Translations under genes and position numbers: made by a program
In this document: one piece after another, positions 1 through 9,136 of the stretch
Layout: each line of letters begins with the position of its first letter
Position numbering within the stretch: position 1 is the stretch's first letter
Source: 21-14-0-10-47-8 sp966211455
Lineage (GTDB): Bacteria > Bdellovibrionota > Bdellovibrionia > Bdellovibrionales > Bdellovibrionaceae
Assembly: GCA_966211455.1 (NCBI GenBank)
Contig: CBIHNI010000004.1
Coordinates: 1 to 64,000 of the forward strand
Length of the DNA: 64,000 bases
Direction of reading: 5' to 3'
Notes under the pieces: generated by a model
The model's database searches: none
Seen by the model: only the letters and a program-made list of their open reading frames with translations
What the model was told of the DNA's origin: nothing

Positions 1-58
1 ATTCTCGATGGCGCGCCTCACGCATCTGTAACGCGGCTTTTCTGGTGCGCGACGGATT

Positions 59-952
59 CTACAAAATTTTTGTGCGTTCTGCGGGCGGGGCCGATTCAGC
101 CACCGCTTCCGGCAATGCTATCCCAGAAACTGCAAAGATCTGCGAATTCAGTCGGTAGATCTTTCTTTCTCCCAGCTGTGGCCGATCAAACAAAGCCAGA
201 ATACGATCATTGCAATCTTGAATCATCTTTTGCACTTCTGAAAATTCAGCCGGGCTCAGGGCGACAAAGTAAGAATAGAATCTTCTGAAATCCTTGGGAT
301 ATTCTGGCTCTTGCGCCTTTTCGGCGAGCTTCAAGCCTTCAATGTGAAAGTTTCGCAAGTAAGGACTGTTGGGAACATCCGGAATTTTAAAAAAGGGCTG
401 AACAGTTTTGTAAACGACTTGTCCCGAATCTGAAACTTGTCCATCGACCAACTTCTGCCAGATCAAACATTTCAAAGCCGATTGCACGCGGGAAGCCTCG
501 TAACCCAATTGCCGTGCGATCTCTTCAGCATCGGAAGCTGAATCGTCAAAGCTCAGATAAGTAAAAACCACCGGGATTAAAGCATCCGATAAAAACTGGG
601 CGATATCTTGCACGGCCACTTGGCCAAGCTTCAGCTTCCACAAAAGGATCAAAGGTTTCCCGTAAGTCTGCTTCGCCAATGGGGTCGAAGCCGTCGAATA
701 TTTTGCAAGCAAAGTAAAGTACTGGGCCGATTCGGCATCCAATTTCAGCCCGTCGACAAAAGTGGAAATCAGATTTTCAGTTAAAGGAATTTCCCCCACC
801 ACGATCGAGCGAAGATGCGCGCGACTTTTAAACGAAAGCTCGGCCGCCCAGGCTTCGTAAGAAAAACCCGCGTCCGACGACTTCCGAAACTTATACAAAT
901 CTTTCAAGAATTGGCTGACATCCAGATATTCGAATAAGTGGGGTTTTTGCAT
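59..952 (-). CDS. TIGR02147 family regulator-like protein
   Basis: A 297-residue protein whose N-terminus (LFEYLDVSQFLKDLYKFRK, then a helix-turn-helix-like stretch with SRAHLRSIV) matches the TIGR02147/DUF4423 pattern, a family found mainly in Bdellovibrionota and Fibrobacteres. The N-terminal third resembles a DNA-binding helix-turn-helix. The rest has the usual family layout of an alpha-helical region followed by a winged-helix-like segment. No signal peptide is visible, so it is probably cytoplasmic and regulatory; no target is known. It is transcribed away from the secreted protein gene at 1181 and could control it. A second member of the family lies at 58395. Family assignment is fairly sure and function is inferred. 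Confidence 0.75.
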   Translation of the reverse strand: MQKPHLFEYLDVSQFLKDLYKFRKSSDAGFSYEAWAAELSFKSRAHLRSIVVGEIPLTENLISTFVDGLKLDAESAQYFTLLAKYSTASTPLAKQTYGKPLILLWKLKLGQVAVQDIAQFLSDALIPVVFTYLSFDDSASDAEEIARQLGYEASRVQSALKCLIWQKLVDGQVSDSGQVVYKTVQPFFKIPDVPNSPYLRNFHIEGLKLAEKAQEPEYPKDFRRFYSYFVALSPAEFSEVQKMIQDCNDRILALFDRPQLGERKIYRLNSQIFAVSGIALPEAVAESAPPAERTKIL

Positions 953-1180
953 GCCTCACTTTAGCAAGCGGCCAAAGCCAGTGACTACGTGACAAAGGGC
1001 CAGAGTTTGTACTTCGAGAAAGTACAAGTCGCCAGAAAAAGCCGCGTGATGAAAAGTTCTGCAAGCAGCGCCCGCTGAGAGACGGTTTAATGCGAAACCG
1101 GGCGACATGCCTTTTGCAAAGCTGATCCAAAAAATCGCCACTGGGGCGCTTCGACCAGAAGAATCGAAAAGGATCATTGT

Positions 1181-1702
1181 ATGAAAAAAGGTGTGATCGG
1201 TTTTGTGGCCCTGATGATGTTGTGTTTAACGGCGTCCGCTGTCGATGGCGGTGGATCTGTTGGTAGCAATTCGACCAAAGATGATGGCTGGCCGGGACCC
1301 GTCAACGGTTACCCCATGCTGGGGCTGCAAGGGCCCGAGTCCAAGAAAGAAGTCAGTCAGCCCATGGTCACCAATCCCAACGGCGATCAAATTGTGCTCA
1401 TCACTCGGGCCAATTTAAAGTCTTTTTCGGTTCGCCCTTATCCAGTTTGTTGGGTGGCTGAGGTTCACTTGAATTTGCAAGATGGAAGAAGCATCGATGT
1501 CGAGCAGGCCCGGGTGAAATATCCTCGGGTGACAGAGTGCACGGATAAAGACGGGGTGCTGTCGCAGATGTTTTATCGTGTTCAAAGCGGAATGATCACA
1601 GAAAATATGGGAGTTTGCACGAAGACGGTTGCGATCTTAAACTTGGATCTGAAATCAGTTAATTTTGACCGACCCGTGGTGCCTTGCCCGAAGGGAAAGT
1701 AG
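1181..1702 (+). CDS. Secreted protein of unknown function
   Basis: A 173-residue protein with a clear Sec signal peptide (MKKG, hydrophobic core to about residue 20, cut near TASA-VDGG). The mature start is Gly/Ser-rich, as in many exported Bdellovibrio-like proteins. It has four cysteines in the second half (around CW, TECTD, VCTK and PCPK), suggesting one or two disulphides in the periplasm or outside the cell. AAAAGGA about 10 bases before the ATG is a good ribosome binding site. I do not recognise the family. It stands alone, divergent from the TIGR02147 gene. Confidence 0.7.
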   Translation: MKKGVIGFVALMMLCLTASAVDGGGSVGSNSTKDDGWPGPVNGYPMLGLQGPESKKEVSQPMVTNPNGDQIVLITRANLKSFSVRPYPVCWVAEVHLNLQDGRSIDVEQARVKYPRVTECTDKDGVLSQMFYRVQSGMITENMGVCTKTVAILNLDLKSVNFDRPVVPCPKGK

Positions 1703-1971
1703 CAGCGAAATAGAAGCGAAGTCGAAACCCGCCCGCTCAGGCGACGCAGCTTTTCCGGTGCGGGATGGAAATCTCATTTTGAGACGGCTTGTTTCCCTCG
1801 GCCAAGCTGTCAAATTTAGAACTGATCAGTTGTCCGAAGTCTCGACAGCCTGACCTGCGCCAAAGCTCACTGAACATCGCGCGCCGCCGACTTGTTCCAC
1901 TCTGAAATAGGAGCCTTTTTTGCAGTTTTATCCCTGCATCAAGGGCTTTGAAAGCCGCAAGGAGATTCGGA

Positions 1972-2916
1972 ATGAGACAGCTGATCAGACTTCTAGTTTT
2001 GGTTGCCACATCCTTCTTCGTCACGGTCACGACCCAGGCACAAACTCCGTACTCGAAAGATTTGAAAGCCAATCCGAAATGGGTTCGCAGCGAATTGCAG
2101 AAAATGGGTCTTTCAAAAAAGTTTATCACCGAAGCCATGAAGATCTACCAAACCGAGCAGTTCGAGCGCGTGCTGCGTTTAAATTTGCTCGGCTTTATGA
2201 AGCCGCCCCAGCACATGAACCTGGTGACGCCAGAAGCGGTGAGCGAAGCTTCCAAATTTTTGAAGCAAAATCGCAAAGATTTCGAGCTCGCGCAAAACAA
2301 GTATCAAGTTTCGCCCGACGTGATCGCTTCGCTTTTGTGGATTGAAACCCGTCACGGTGACAATCTGGGCGATTTTCATATCCTGAGTGTTTTCTTAAAT
2401 CTCATGCAGGCAGACACCCCAGAAAATCGCAAGACCTTAACGCAAATGGCTTTGTGGCAGAACCGCGATGGCAAAGAATTTCAAGACAAAGAGCTGAAGA
2501 AATTAATGAAAGAGCGTGCGTCTCGTAAAGCCAAGTGGGCCCGTGATGAAGTTCGCGCTTTGGCCAGTATCTTTCAAAAAAACCAACTGGATCTGAAAAG
2601 CTTAAAGGGCTCGTACGCCGGCGCTTTCGGGATGACCCAGTTTCTGCCTTCTAGCTACCGCGATTTTGCCAAAGCCGCGCACCCGAAAACAGCGCCGAAC
2701 CTGATGAAATCTAGCGATGCCATCATGAGTGTGGCCCATTATTTATCCAAGCATGGTTGGAAGGCGAAAAAGTCTTCAAGCCGAATCAAATCTTTGATGG
2801 GCTATAACAACAGCCGCGATTACGCCGAAAGCATCCTTGAGATCTCGCGCCGGGTGCAGGCGGGCGAGCCCGGATCGCGAATCCGCAGTTCGTCAACGGT
2901 CAAAGATCGCTCGTAA
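1972..2916 (+). CDS. Lytic murein transglycosylase, MltB/SLT_2 type
   Basis: Cleaves the MurNAc-GlcNAc glycosidic bond of peptidoglycan with formation of a 1,6-anhydro end. The start is placed at 1972 because AAGGAG sits 7 bases upstream. From there a signal peptide runs to about TTQAQ. The catalytic glutamate is seen in LLWIETRHGD (about residue 125), and the conserved second motif in SYAGAFGMTQFLPSSY (about 217-232), both typical of MltB. The length of 314 residues fits. There is no lipobox, so it is probably soluble periplasmic or exported. Predatory bacteria carry many such enzymes for self and prey wall remodelling; which one this serves is not shown. Confidence 0.88.
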   Translation: MRQLIRLLVLVATSFFVTVTTQAQTPYSKDLKANPKWVRSELQKMGLSKKFITEAMKIYQTEQFERVLRLNLLGFMKPPQHMNLVTPEAVSEASKFLKQNRKDFELAQNKYQVSPDVIASLLWIETRHGDNLGDFHILSVFLNLMQADTPENRKTLTQMALWQNRDGKEFQDKELKKLMKERASRKAKWARDEVRALASIFQKNQLDLKSLKGSYAGAFGMTQFLPSSYRDFAKAAHPKTAPNLMKSSDAIMSVAHYLSKHGWKAKKSSSRIKSLMGYNNSRDYAESILEISRRVQAGEPGSRIRSSSTVKDRS

Positions 2917-3030
2917 GGGATTTGCAAAGAATTCCCGGGGTTTGCTTTCATTCAGCTTTCATTTAAGCCAAGGATTTTGACCTTTCCAAGGCCCCATCGT
3001 AAGAGCTTCTTTTCCATAAAGGAGCTCTTC

Positions 3031-4683
3031 ATGGATCGTCGTTCGTTTCTGCACGGAAGTTTGATGCTCTCAATGCTATCAGCCCTGCCACGCCCGTCGC
3101 AGGCGAGCCTACGCAAAATGTTGAGATCGGGTCCGCTGTCCGCACAGCCGCAGAATCCGATTTCATTGACGAACCAGGTGGCAAGCCTTGATTTCAACGG
3201 CGATGACATCACAAGGCCGCACGATATCCTGTGGAATAAAGAGGGCTACATCGCCAAAAAAGGTGGTGTTCCTGCGATCACTGAAACAGTTCCGCTTGTC
3301 ATCGTTGGTGGTGGGGTTGCGGGACTGACGGCGGCTTATCAGCTGCGCGATCTGAAGCCTGTTTTGCTGGAAGGTGCGCCGCAATTCGGTGGCAACTCGA
3401 AAGGCGAAAAGATCGGGGAGTCGGTATTTTCAACTGGCGCCGCTTATCTGGTGAAGCCGGATGAGGGCTCGGATGTGCAGACTTTCTTGCACGAGCTGGG
3501 GCTATCAAGTTCGCTGCGTGAAGAATCCGGCGACGAGACTTCGGTTTTATACAAAGGCGAATTTCAAAGTCCTTTCTGGCAAGGGACGACCGATTTGAAA
3601 TCGGCCAACGATTTCCAAAAAGTGCATCAGGTCTTCCGTCAGATCTTAGAAGAAAAGTATCCTGACATTCCACTTTTGGATGAGTCGGCCATTTCAAAAG
3701 AAGAGTTCGCAAGCTGGGACAACCAAAGCTTTGCGCAATGGCTGAAAACCGAATTCGGTGCGCTTCACCCGCACGTCGAAGAGTATTTGCAGCTTTACTG
3801 TTGGTCTTCGTTCTGCGGCAGCATGAGCGAAGTGTCGGCGGCGCAAGCCTTGAACTTTATCACCAGTGAAACGGATGCGATCTTGGCTTTGCCGGGTGGA
3901 AACGCGGCCATCACCGAGCAGATTTACCAAAAGCTGGAAAAAGAAAACGGCCGCGAAACTTTGCGTGGCAACTGCTTTGTCATCGATATCACCGCCAACG
4001 ATCAAGGCGTGCGCGTGATTTACGAAGACGGCGAAGGGCAGATCAAAGCCCTGCAGGCGAAGACCTGCGTGTTTGCGGCACCGAAATTTGTGGCGGCCAA
4101 AGTCATCACCGGACTTTCCGAAGAGCGAATTAAAATCATCGAATCTTTCAATTACCGCGCTTATGTGGTCGCAAATATCTTGCTGAAAGAGAAAGTGAAA
4201 AGTCCGACCTACGAGCTTTACTGCTTAAAAGGCCAAGTGCCCGAAGAGCCCCTGGCCATGAGTCCCAGCGATCGTCAGTTCACCGACGTGTGCTTTGGTT
4301 CTTGGGCGGCCGAGCCGAACACCGATCGCGGCGTGATCACGGTTTACAAGTCTTTGCCTTACGAAGGGGCTCGTCAGTTCTTGTTCAGTCCTTTTGCGCA
4401 TGACAAAAATAAAAAGCAAATCCAGTCCCAAATCCCGAATGTTTTAAATGCCATGGGACTGACAGAATCTGACATCGATGGCATCCGCATGACCCGGTGG
4501 GGACACGCGGTGCCTTTGGCAGAGGTCGGCGCCTTGGCCAGCGGAAATGCTGATCGCGCCAGCGAAACTTTCGAAAACAGGATCGTTTTTGCGAACCAGG
4601 ACAACTGGCTCAATCCCGCCTTTGAAAGCTCGTTCGCTGCCGGCCAAGAGGCTGCTGAAAAAATACGCAACCTGCTGCGATAA
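3031..4683 (+). CDS. Tat-exported flavin-dependent amine oxidase-like protein
   Basis: The protein starts MDRRSFLHGS, a twin-arginine signal, with a hydrophobic stretch to about PSQAS; AAAGGAG precedes the ATG at 3031. A dinucleotide-binding motif (VIVGGGVAGLTAAYQL, about residues 90-105) followed by an acidic residue marks the FAD Rossmann fold. The C-terminal RIVFANQDNW...FESSFAAGQEAAEKI is the usual FAD-contact helix of amine oxidase/phytoene desaturase relatives. At about 550 residues it is full length. Tat export fits cofactor loading in the cytoplasm before secretion. The substrate is unknown. It probably forms a unit with the Tat lipoprotein phosphatase 127 bp downstream. Confidence 0.8.
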   Translation: MDRRSFLHGSLMLSMLSALPRPSQASLRKMLRSGPLSAQPQNPISLTNQVASLDFNGDDITRPHDILWNKEGYIAKKGGVPAITETVPLVIVGGGVAGLTAAYQLRDLKPVLLEGAPQFGGNSKGEKIGESVFSTGAAYLVKPDEGSDVQTFLHELGLSSSLREESGDETSVLYKGEFQSPFWQGTTDLKSANDFQKVHQVFRQILEEKYPDIPLLDESAISKEEFASWDNQSFAQWLKTEFGALHPHVEEYLQLYCWSSFCGSMSEVSAAQALNFITSETDAILALPGGNAAITEQIYQKLEKENGRETLRGNCFVIDITANDQGVRVIYEDGEGQIKALQAKTCVFAAPKFVAAKVITGLSEERIKIIESFNYRAYVVANILLKEKVKSPTYELYCLKGQVPEEPLAMSPSDRQFTDVCFGSWAAEPNTDRGVITVYKSLPYEGARQFLFSPFAHDKNKKQIQSQIPNVLNAMGLTESDIDGIRMTRWGHAVPLAEVGALASGNADRASETFENRIVFANQDNWLNPAFESSFAAGQEAAEKIRNLLR

Positions 4684-4810
4684 GAAGCCGCGACTCCCTT
4701 TGTTAGGGGCCGGTCACGACCGGCAGTGTTGAAGCCTGAAGCGTTCCTGACTTGCCTTTTCAAAGCCCCCTCACTAGCTTTTCCTGCGAGACATTCTTTG
4801 AGGGGGGAAT

Positions 4811-6229
4811 ATGAAGGACGTTTCACGCCGTGGGGTTTTAAAGACCTTAGGGGCTTTGCCAGTTTTAATGGCGATCGGCTGCGTGCCGGGCTCCAGTGCC
4901 GGAACCGCAGCGCTGACTGCGAGCGCCGAGAAGGATCAACGCAAAAACAGAAAAGCGACCGACATCAGCAACTCGAAGCAGTTTGCGCCGGGTTACCTGT
5001 CCATCGTTCAGGGGCCGACCTCGGACACCGAATCTTTGATCAATATCTTCACGCCGCGTTTGAAAAAATACTCCTACGAAGTGGTCGATAGCCAAGGCAA
5101 AGCCTGCGCGGTCGATAAGTATCAACGGGTCGAAGGCCCCGGCTTTTATCATATCGAAAAATTGAAAATCTCGGATCTTCAGCTCAAAGAGAAATACACT
5201 TTGCGCGTGATGGACGGAAAAACTTTGGTCGACGAACGCAAGTTCTCGGCGCTGAATATTTGGAAGCAGACGCCGAACTGGGGACTTCTGTCTTGTATGT
5301 CGGATGATTATCGCTTCTCGGCAGTGATCGAGCCGATGTGGAACCGCCTGCAAGCTGAAAAACCGGATTTCTTGATCTTAAATGGTGACACGGTTTACGT
5401 CGACTCTTTCGAATTCGTTGAAAGGCAAAAGGCCACCGAAGCGGATCTGTGGCAGCGTTACGTGGACACGTTCCGCCGCTTGCCTTTGTATCACTGGCTT
5501 GAGCTTGTGCCGGTGTTTGCGACTTGGGATGATCATGATTTCGGTACCAACGACAGCGACCGCGAATTCGTATCGAAAGATGCGGCCTTGAAGCTGTTCC
5601 ACGCGGTGTTTGGCGGGCAGGATCTGCCAGACGTTTGGGAAAATGGACCTTCGGGCGTTTCCAGTGTGTTGCATGCCTTCGGACAAAGCTTTTATCTGAT
5701 GGATGATCGCACCTTCCGTCAGCCGAACAAAAATCAAACCACGCAAGAAGAGTTCGGTCACTGGGGGCAAGAGCAACATCAGTGGATTTTGGCGCAGATG
5801 AAGGCCAATCAGAACCCGGCCTGGGTGGTGAACGGAAATCAGTGCTTTAACGGCAAAGATCTTTCGTACAAAGAAACTTTCGAATCCAACCACCCCAAAG
5901 AGTTCGTGAATTTTATCGGCGAACTGAAAGGCGTGCAAAGCCCGGTGGTTTTTGCTTCGGGAGACATTCACCTGTCCGAGATCATGCGCATTCCAAAAGA
6001 GCGTATCGGGTACGAGACCTATGAGCTGACATCCAGCTCGATGCACTCTTATGCGGGTGAGGGCTGGGACAATCCCATGCGTCTACCGGGGGCCTTCACG
6101 CCGGAATTCAACTTTATGATGATCGAGTCGACTTCGATCGTGGGCTCAAAGGCTCTGAAAATCGACGTTCGTTGCATGGGGCTCGATCCGCAGTCTTATT
6201 TTGAAAACAGCCTGCACGTGCAGGTGTAA
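4811..6229 (+). CDS. PhoD-like metallophosphatase, Tat lipoprotein
   Basis: A 472-residue protein. MKDVSRRGVLKTLG gives a twin-arginine motif, and VLMAIGC a lipobox, so it should be folded, Tat-exported and lipid-anchored. Metallophosphatase motifs are LILNGDTVYVD (about 195), ATWDDHDFGTNDSD (about 240) and FASGDIHLSEI (about 380), with the Asp/His metal ligands in place. PhoD enzymes are phosphodiesterases/phosphomonoesterases using Ca/Fe and often act on teichoic acids, phospholipids or nucleotides. GAGGGGGGA gives the ribosome binding site. It ends exactly one base before the stop codon of the convergent gene at 6230. Confidence 0.85.
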   Translation: MKDVSRRGVLKTLGALPVLMAIGCVPGSSAGTAALTASAEKDQRKNRKATDISNSKQFAPGYLSIVQGPTSDTESLINIFTPRLKKYSYEVVDSQGKACAVDKYQRVEGPGFYHIEKLKISDLQLKEKYTLRVMDGKTLVDERKFSALNIWKQTPNWGLLSCMSDDYRFSAVIEPMWNRLQAEKPDFLILNGDTVYVDSFEFVERQKATEADLWQRYVDTFRRLPLYHWLELVPVFATWDDHDFGTNDSDREFVSKDAALKLFHAVFGGQDLPDVWENGPSGVSSVLHAFGQSFYLMDDRTFRQPNKNQTTQEEFGHWGQEQHQWILAQMKANQNPAWVVNGNQCFNGKDLSYKETFESNHPKEFVNFIGELKGVQSPVVFASGDIHLSEIMRIPKERIGYETYELTSSSMHSYAGEGWDNPMRLPGAFTPEFNFMMIESTSIVGSKALKIDVRCMGLDPQSYFENSLHVQV

Positions 6230-7081
6230 TCATTCGATCACGATCGATGCTTTTTTGCGGCTGGCGATAAAAGCATCGACTTCTTTTTGAAAGCGCACAC
6301 GATCTTTTTCGGCCAAGGCTTGCACAAAGGCCGACCAGTATTTGGGTTCTTGAATATGTTCACGAATCAATTTGTCGGCGCGTTTGACGATCGCCAAGCC
6401 TTCGGGCGTTTTCGAGCAAGCCAAGTATTGCACGATGGTGGGGCTTGCGTCCGAGACTTGAAAGCTCACCAAATCTTTACCGATTCTTTCGATGGTTTGC
6501 AGGTGGCGGAAGATAAACGGGTACTCGATCGTGTAATCGGCGCGATCTTTTTCGATCATATTTAAAAGGCCTGAGCCAAAGGTTTCAAAGACCCCTTTGC
6601 GCAAGTTTTCCGAATTGTCATTTAAGATCGTATCGATCTCGCTTCCGAAAGAGCGCGCTTCGCCAATCAGGCCGCGAAGCTTTTTATCTTTCAAAAGTTC
6701 CTTCAGCGAAATGGCATGCCGATGCGGGAAAAGGCGATCCGCGATCTCTTTGCGCATGACGATTTCAGGGGTGGGCTGCAGGTATTGGGGTGTCAGGTAA
6801 GCGAATTCGCGCCGGCGGTTGGCTTCGGAACTTCCGGGGAAGCAGACGAGCCGTTTGCTTTTCAGTTCGGCTTCGATGCGCGGAACGGTCGCCTTAAAGC
6901 TTGCGTACTGATAATCAGAGAAATGCTCTTTGTAAAGCAACATCAAGGGATGCTCTTCGGTGATGATCGTATCTTTGGGCATGCTGATCCCCGGAGCTGC
7001 TGTTGTCAGCACCCAGGTTAGGGTCTCGGCCGCCGAAGCGGAAAGGGTCAGCATAAAAATGAAGGAGACCATTCTTAACAT
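6230..7081 (-). CDS. Periplasmic solute-binding-like protein (TIGR02285-like)
   Basis: About 283 residues with a signal peptide (MLRMVSFIFMLTLSASAA). The start is set at the ATG at 7081; the frame stays open to a TTG at 7108. The body has the outline of a type II periplasmic binding protein related to extracellular solute-binding family 3/TIGR02285, with LVCFPGSSEANRRREFAYL and VMRKEIADRLF early and IEYPFIFRHL later. There is no transporter gene nearby, so it may be an orphan sensor or binding protein. The gene is convergent with, and abuts, the PhoD-like gene. Family placement is moderate; the ligand is unknown. Confidence 0.6.
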   Translation of the reverse strand: MLRMVSFIFMLTLSASAAETLTWVLTTAAPGISMPKDTIITEEHPLMLLYKEHFSDYQYASFKATVPRIEAELKSKRLVCFPGSSEANRRREFAYLTPQYLQPTPEIVMRKEIADRLFPHRHAISLKELLKDKKLRGLIGEARSFGSEIDTILNDNSENLRKGVFETFGSGLLNMIEKDRADYTIEYPFIFRHLQTIERIGKDLVSFQVSDASPTIVQYLACSKTPEGLAIVKRADKLIREHIQEPKYWSAFVQALAEKDRVRFQKEVDAFIASRKKASIVIE

Positions 7082-7177
7082 TGAAATCAGTCTGCCAAAG
7101 GCCGACAAGTTTGCCTAGAAAATTTCGAGGTTGATTTAAATCACGACATTTTTGAATAAAGGCGGGGGAGTGAAGGC

Positions 7178-7714
7178 TTAACGGCTGCCGCCGCGTTGCT
7201 CGTCCAGGATTTTTAAAAGCATGTCTCTAAAGTTTTTCACTTCCGAGTCAGAGAAATTGGCAAAGAACTCTTTTTCCAGCTCGACACGTTTGGCTTGGGT
7301 TGTTTGCAAGAACTTGCTGCCCTTGGCGGTGATGAGCAGATTCTTGACCCGGCGATCCTCGGTGGAGGCCACGCGCTCGATAAACTTCAGCTTTTCCAAG
7401 CGGTCGGTGATCTTCACCATGCTGGCCTTATCGATCCCCATTTCGTCGCAAATTTTGATCTGGTTGATTTCAGGGGTCGAGCTGATAACGGATAACACGG
7501 CAAAGTGATGTCCTTGAATCCCGAACTCTTCAAAGATGCCATTTACTTTCGCTTTGAAGATGGTTGTGACTTTATGGAGACAGTAGCCCGTGTACTGGCG
7601 CAAAGCCGGGTGAACCTTATTGATGTCCTGATAGGCGATCACATCGCTATCGCAACTGGCGCTACGGCTTTGTAGACTGTTTTGCTTTTTCGAAGTGTTT
7701 CGTTTTGGCATCAT
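7178..7714 (-). CDS. MarR family repressor of the divergent efflux operon
   Basis: A 178-residue protein with the MarR winged helix: NQIKICDEMGIDKASMVKITDRLEKLKFIERV (recognition helix, about 95-125) and the wing signature STEDRRVKNLLITAKG. MarR dimers bind palindromes and release them on binding phenolic or drug-like ligands. An unusually perfect palindrome lies between this gene and the TolC-EmrAB operon read the other way, so repression of the pump and of itself is likely. An extra N-terminal tail of about 30 residues is present. No convincing ribosome binding site precedes the ATG at 7714, and the outer operator half-site begins immediately upstream of it. Confidence 0.9.
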   Translation of the reverse strand: MMPKRNTSKKQNSLQSRSASCDSDVIAYQDINKVHPALRQYTGYCLHKVTTIFKAKVNGIFEEFGIQGHHFAVLSVISSTPEINQIKICDEMGIDKASMVKITDRLEKLKFIERVASTEDRRVKNLLITAKGSKFLQTTQAKRVELEKEFFANFSDSEVKNFRDMLLKILDEQRGGSR

Positions 7715-7771
7715 CTATAGTTTAACCAACAAATAGTTTGCATTGCAAACTATTTCGTGAGAAAACTATTT
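7715..7771. promoter_or_regulatory. Palindromic operator for the MarR regulator
   Basis: Perfect inverted repeat: AAATAGTTTGCA at 7731-7742 and TGCAAACTATTT at 7744-7755 around one central base (7743). A second, outer pair of half-sites lies symmetrically 28 bases either side of the same centre: CTATAGTTT (7715-7723, 7 of 9 matching) and AAACTATTT (7763-7771). This suggests two dimers, or one high-affinity site plus flanking sites, in the promoter region shared by the marR and tolC-emrAB genes. Confidence 0.85.
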
Positions 7772-7786
7772 CATCGAGGTTCTCAC

Positions 7787-9121
7787 ATGAAACAACTGCC
7801 ATTCACCGGGACATCCGCTCAAATCGGGATCGTTTCCGCCTTGTTCCTATTGTCTTCGCTCTCCGCCCCAGCTCAGACCCTGTCTCTGTCCGAGGCATTG
7901 AAGGAGACCCGTTCTGAATCCCTGCAAATTCAAAAAGCCCAATCTGCCTTTGAAGAGGCGAAATGGCGAAAGCTGGGATCTTATTCGGGCTACCTTCCAA
8001 CTTTGACCGGAAGCGTGAATTACCTGACGGATAAGAAGTATATGTTTGTCGATATGAACCTGGGCGGGGCCCCGGTTTCGGTTCCGCAGGTTTTGCCGAC
8101 GACCATCTATACATTGAAGGCAAGCCTGCCGATCTTTGACGGCTTTGCCAGCACCAATCGTTTCCAAGCCGATTCGGCGTTGGAAGATTCCGCCCGTGCC
8201 GATTACGAATGGGCGCAGTTCAGTGCTGAACGCCAGACGACCTTGCAGTTTTACCGCGCTTTGGCCGCACAGACATTAAAAGACGTGGCCGATCAAAATA
8301 TGAAAGCCTTGCAGGACCATTTAAAAGACATCCAAGCCTTTAAGCGCGCCGGTGTTTCGACCAATTACGATGTTCTGCGTGTCGAGGTGCAGGTTTCCGA
8401 GGCGCAAAACGAAGTGCTCAATTCTCAGGACAATGTCGAGCTTGCGAAATTCAAGCTGGGCGAAGTCATGGGGAAAGAAACGGAAACTCGCGAACTGGCG
8501 GGACAGCTTCCGGCCTTGAAAGAAAACCTGGTTCAAGGCTTAAGCGAAAAATCCCTGGAAAATCGCGGCGATCTTCTGGCTTTGCAGAAACGAAGCGAAG
8601 CGACTCATTATTCTTATCAATCGGCCAATCGTTACTGGGTGCCACGCATCTCTTTGGTGGGCGAGTTCAATCATTACAACAACCGCAACGATCGCTTTCA
8701 AGATAGCGACGCTTTTCGTGACAGTTACGCGGCCGGCGTGAATCTGACCTGGAATATCTTTGACGGTTTGGTTTCGACTTCAAGAAGCGGGCAGGCCGAA
8801 GAGCAAGCGGTGCAAACGGAAAAAACTTTGGCGATGGCACGAATCAAAGCCAAGCAGGATTTTGAGCTTTGGAAGCGCAAGTATCTGTACTTCTGCACGG
8901 TTTCGAAGTCGCGTGCGAACGACATCGAACGCTCGAAAGAGGCGGTTCGCTTGGCGCATGAGGGAAGACGCGCCGGGGTTCGCACCAGCACCGAGCTTCT
9001 GGATGCCGAGTCGGATCTTTTCCGTTCGCGGGCGGGGCTTGTGACAGCCCAAATGGGTGCGATCGAAGCATTGATCAATTTGGAATTGGTTTCAGGACAA
9101 AAGTTGTTTGATTTTAAATAA
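7787..9121 (+). CDS. TolC family outer membrane efflux protein
   Basis: About 444 residues. The ATG at 7787 is chosen over an upstream GTG because a signal peptide follows it (MKQLPF, hydrophobic core, cut near SAPAQ) and GAGG lies upstream. The sequence carries two OEP repeats with TolC features: LSLSEALKE at the mature start, repeated long Ala/Gln-rich helices, YTLKASLPIFDGFAS and later AAGVNLTWNIFDGLVS, the paired strand-turn motifs of the two halves. It is the outer membrane channel of a tripartite drug exporter with the EmrA- and EmrB-like proteins that follow with no gap. Confidence 0.9.
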   Translation: MKQLPFTGTSAQIGIVSALFLLSSLSAPAQTLSLSEALKETRSESLQIQKAQSAFEEAKWRKLGSYSGYLPTLTGSVNYLTDKKYMFVDMNLGGAPVSVPQVLPTTIYTLKASLPIFDGFASTNRFQADSALEDSARADYEWAQFSAERQTTLQFYRALAAQTLKDVADQNMKALQDHLKDIQAFKRAGVSTNYDVLRVEVQVSEAQNEVLNSQDNVELAKFKLGEVMGKETETRELAGQLPALKENLVQGLSEKSLENRGDLLALQKRSEATHYSYQSANRYWVPRISLVGEFNHYNNRNDRFQDSDAFRDSYAAGVNLTWNIFDGLVSTSRSGQAEEQAVQTEKTLAMARIKAKQDFELWKRKYLYFCTVSKSRANDIERSKEAVRLAHEGRRAGVRTSTELLDAESDLFRSRAGLVTAQMGAIEALINLELVSGQKLFDFK

Positions 9122-9136
9122 GTGGATGTGAATTAT

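Noticed and set aside
1820..1831. 12-bp palindrome AACTGATCAGTT upstream of the transglycosylase
   Set aside because: Palindromes of this size are expected about 16 times by chance in 64 kb, and nothing else marks it as an operator.
4726..5091. 121-codon frame overlapping the PhoD-like start
   Set aside because: It is out of frame with the clear Tat lipoprotein phosphatase and starts in the intergenic region.
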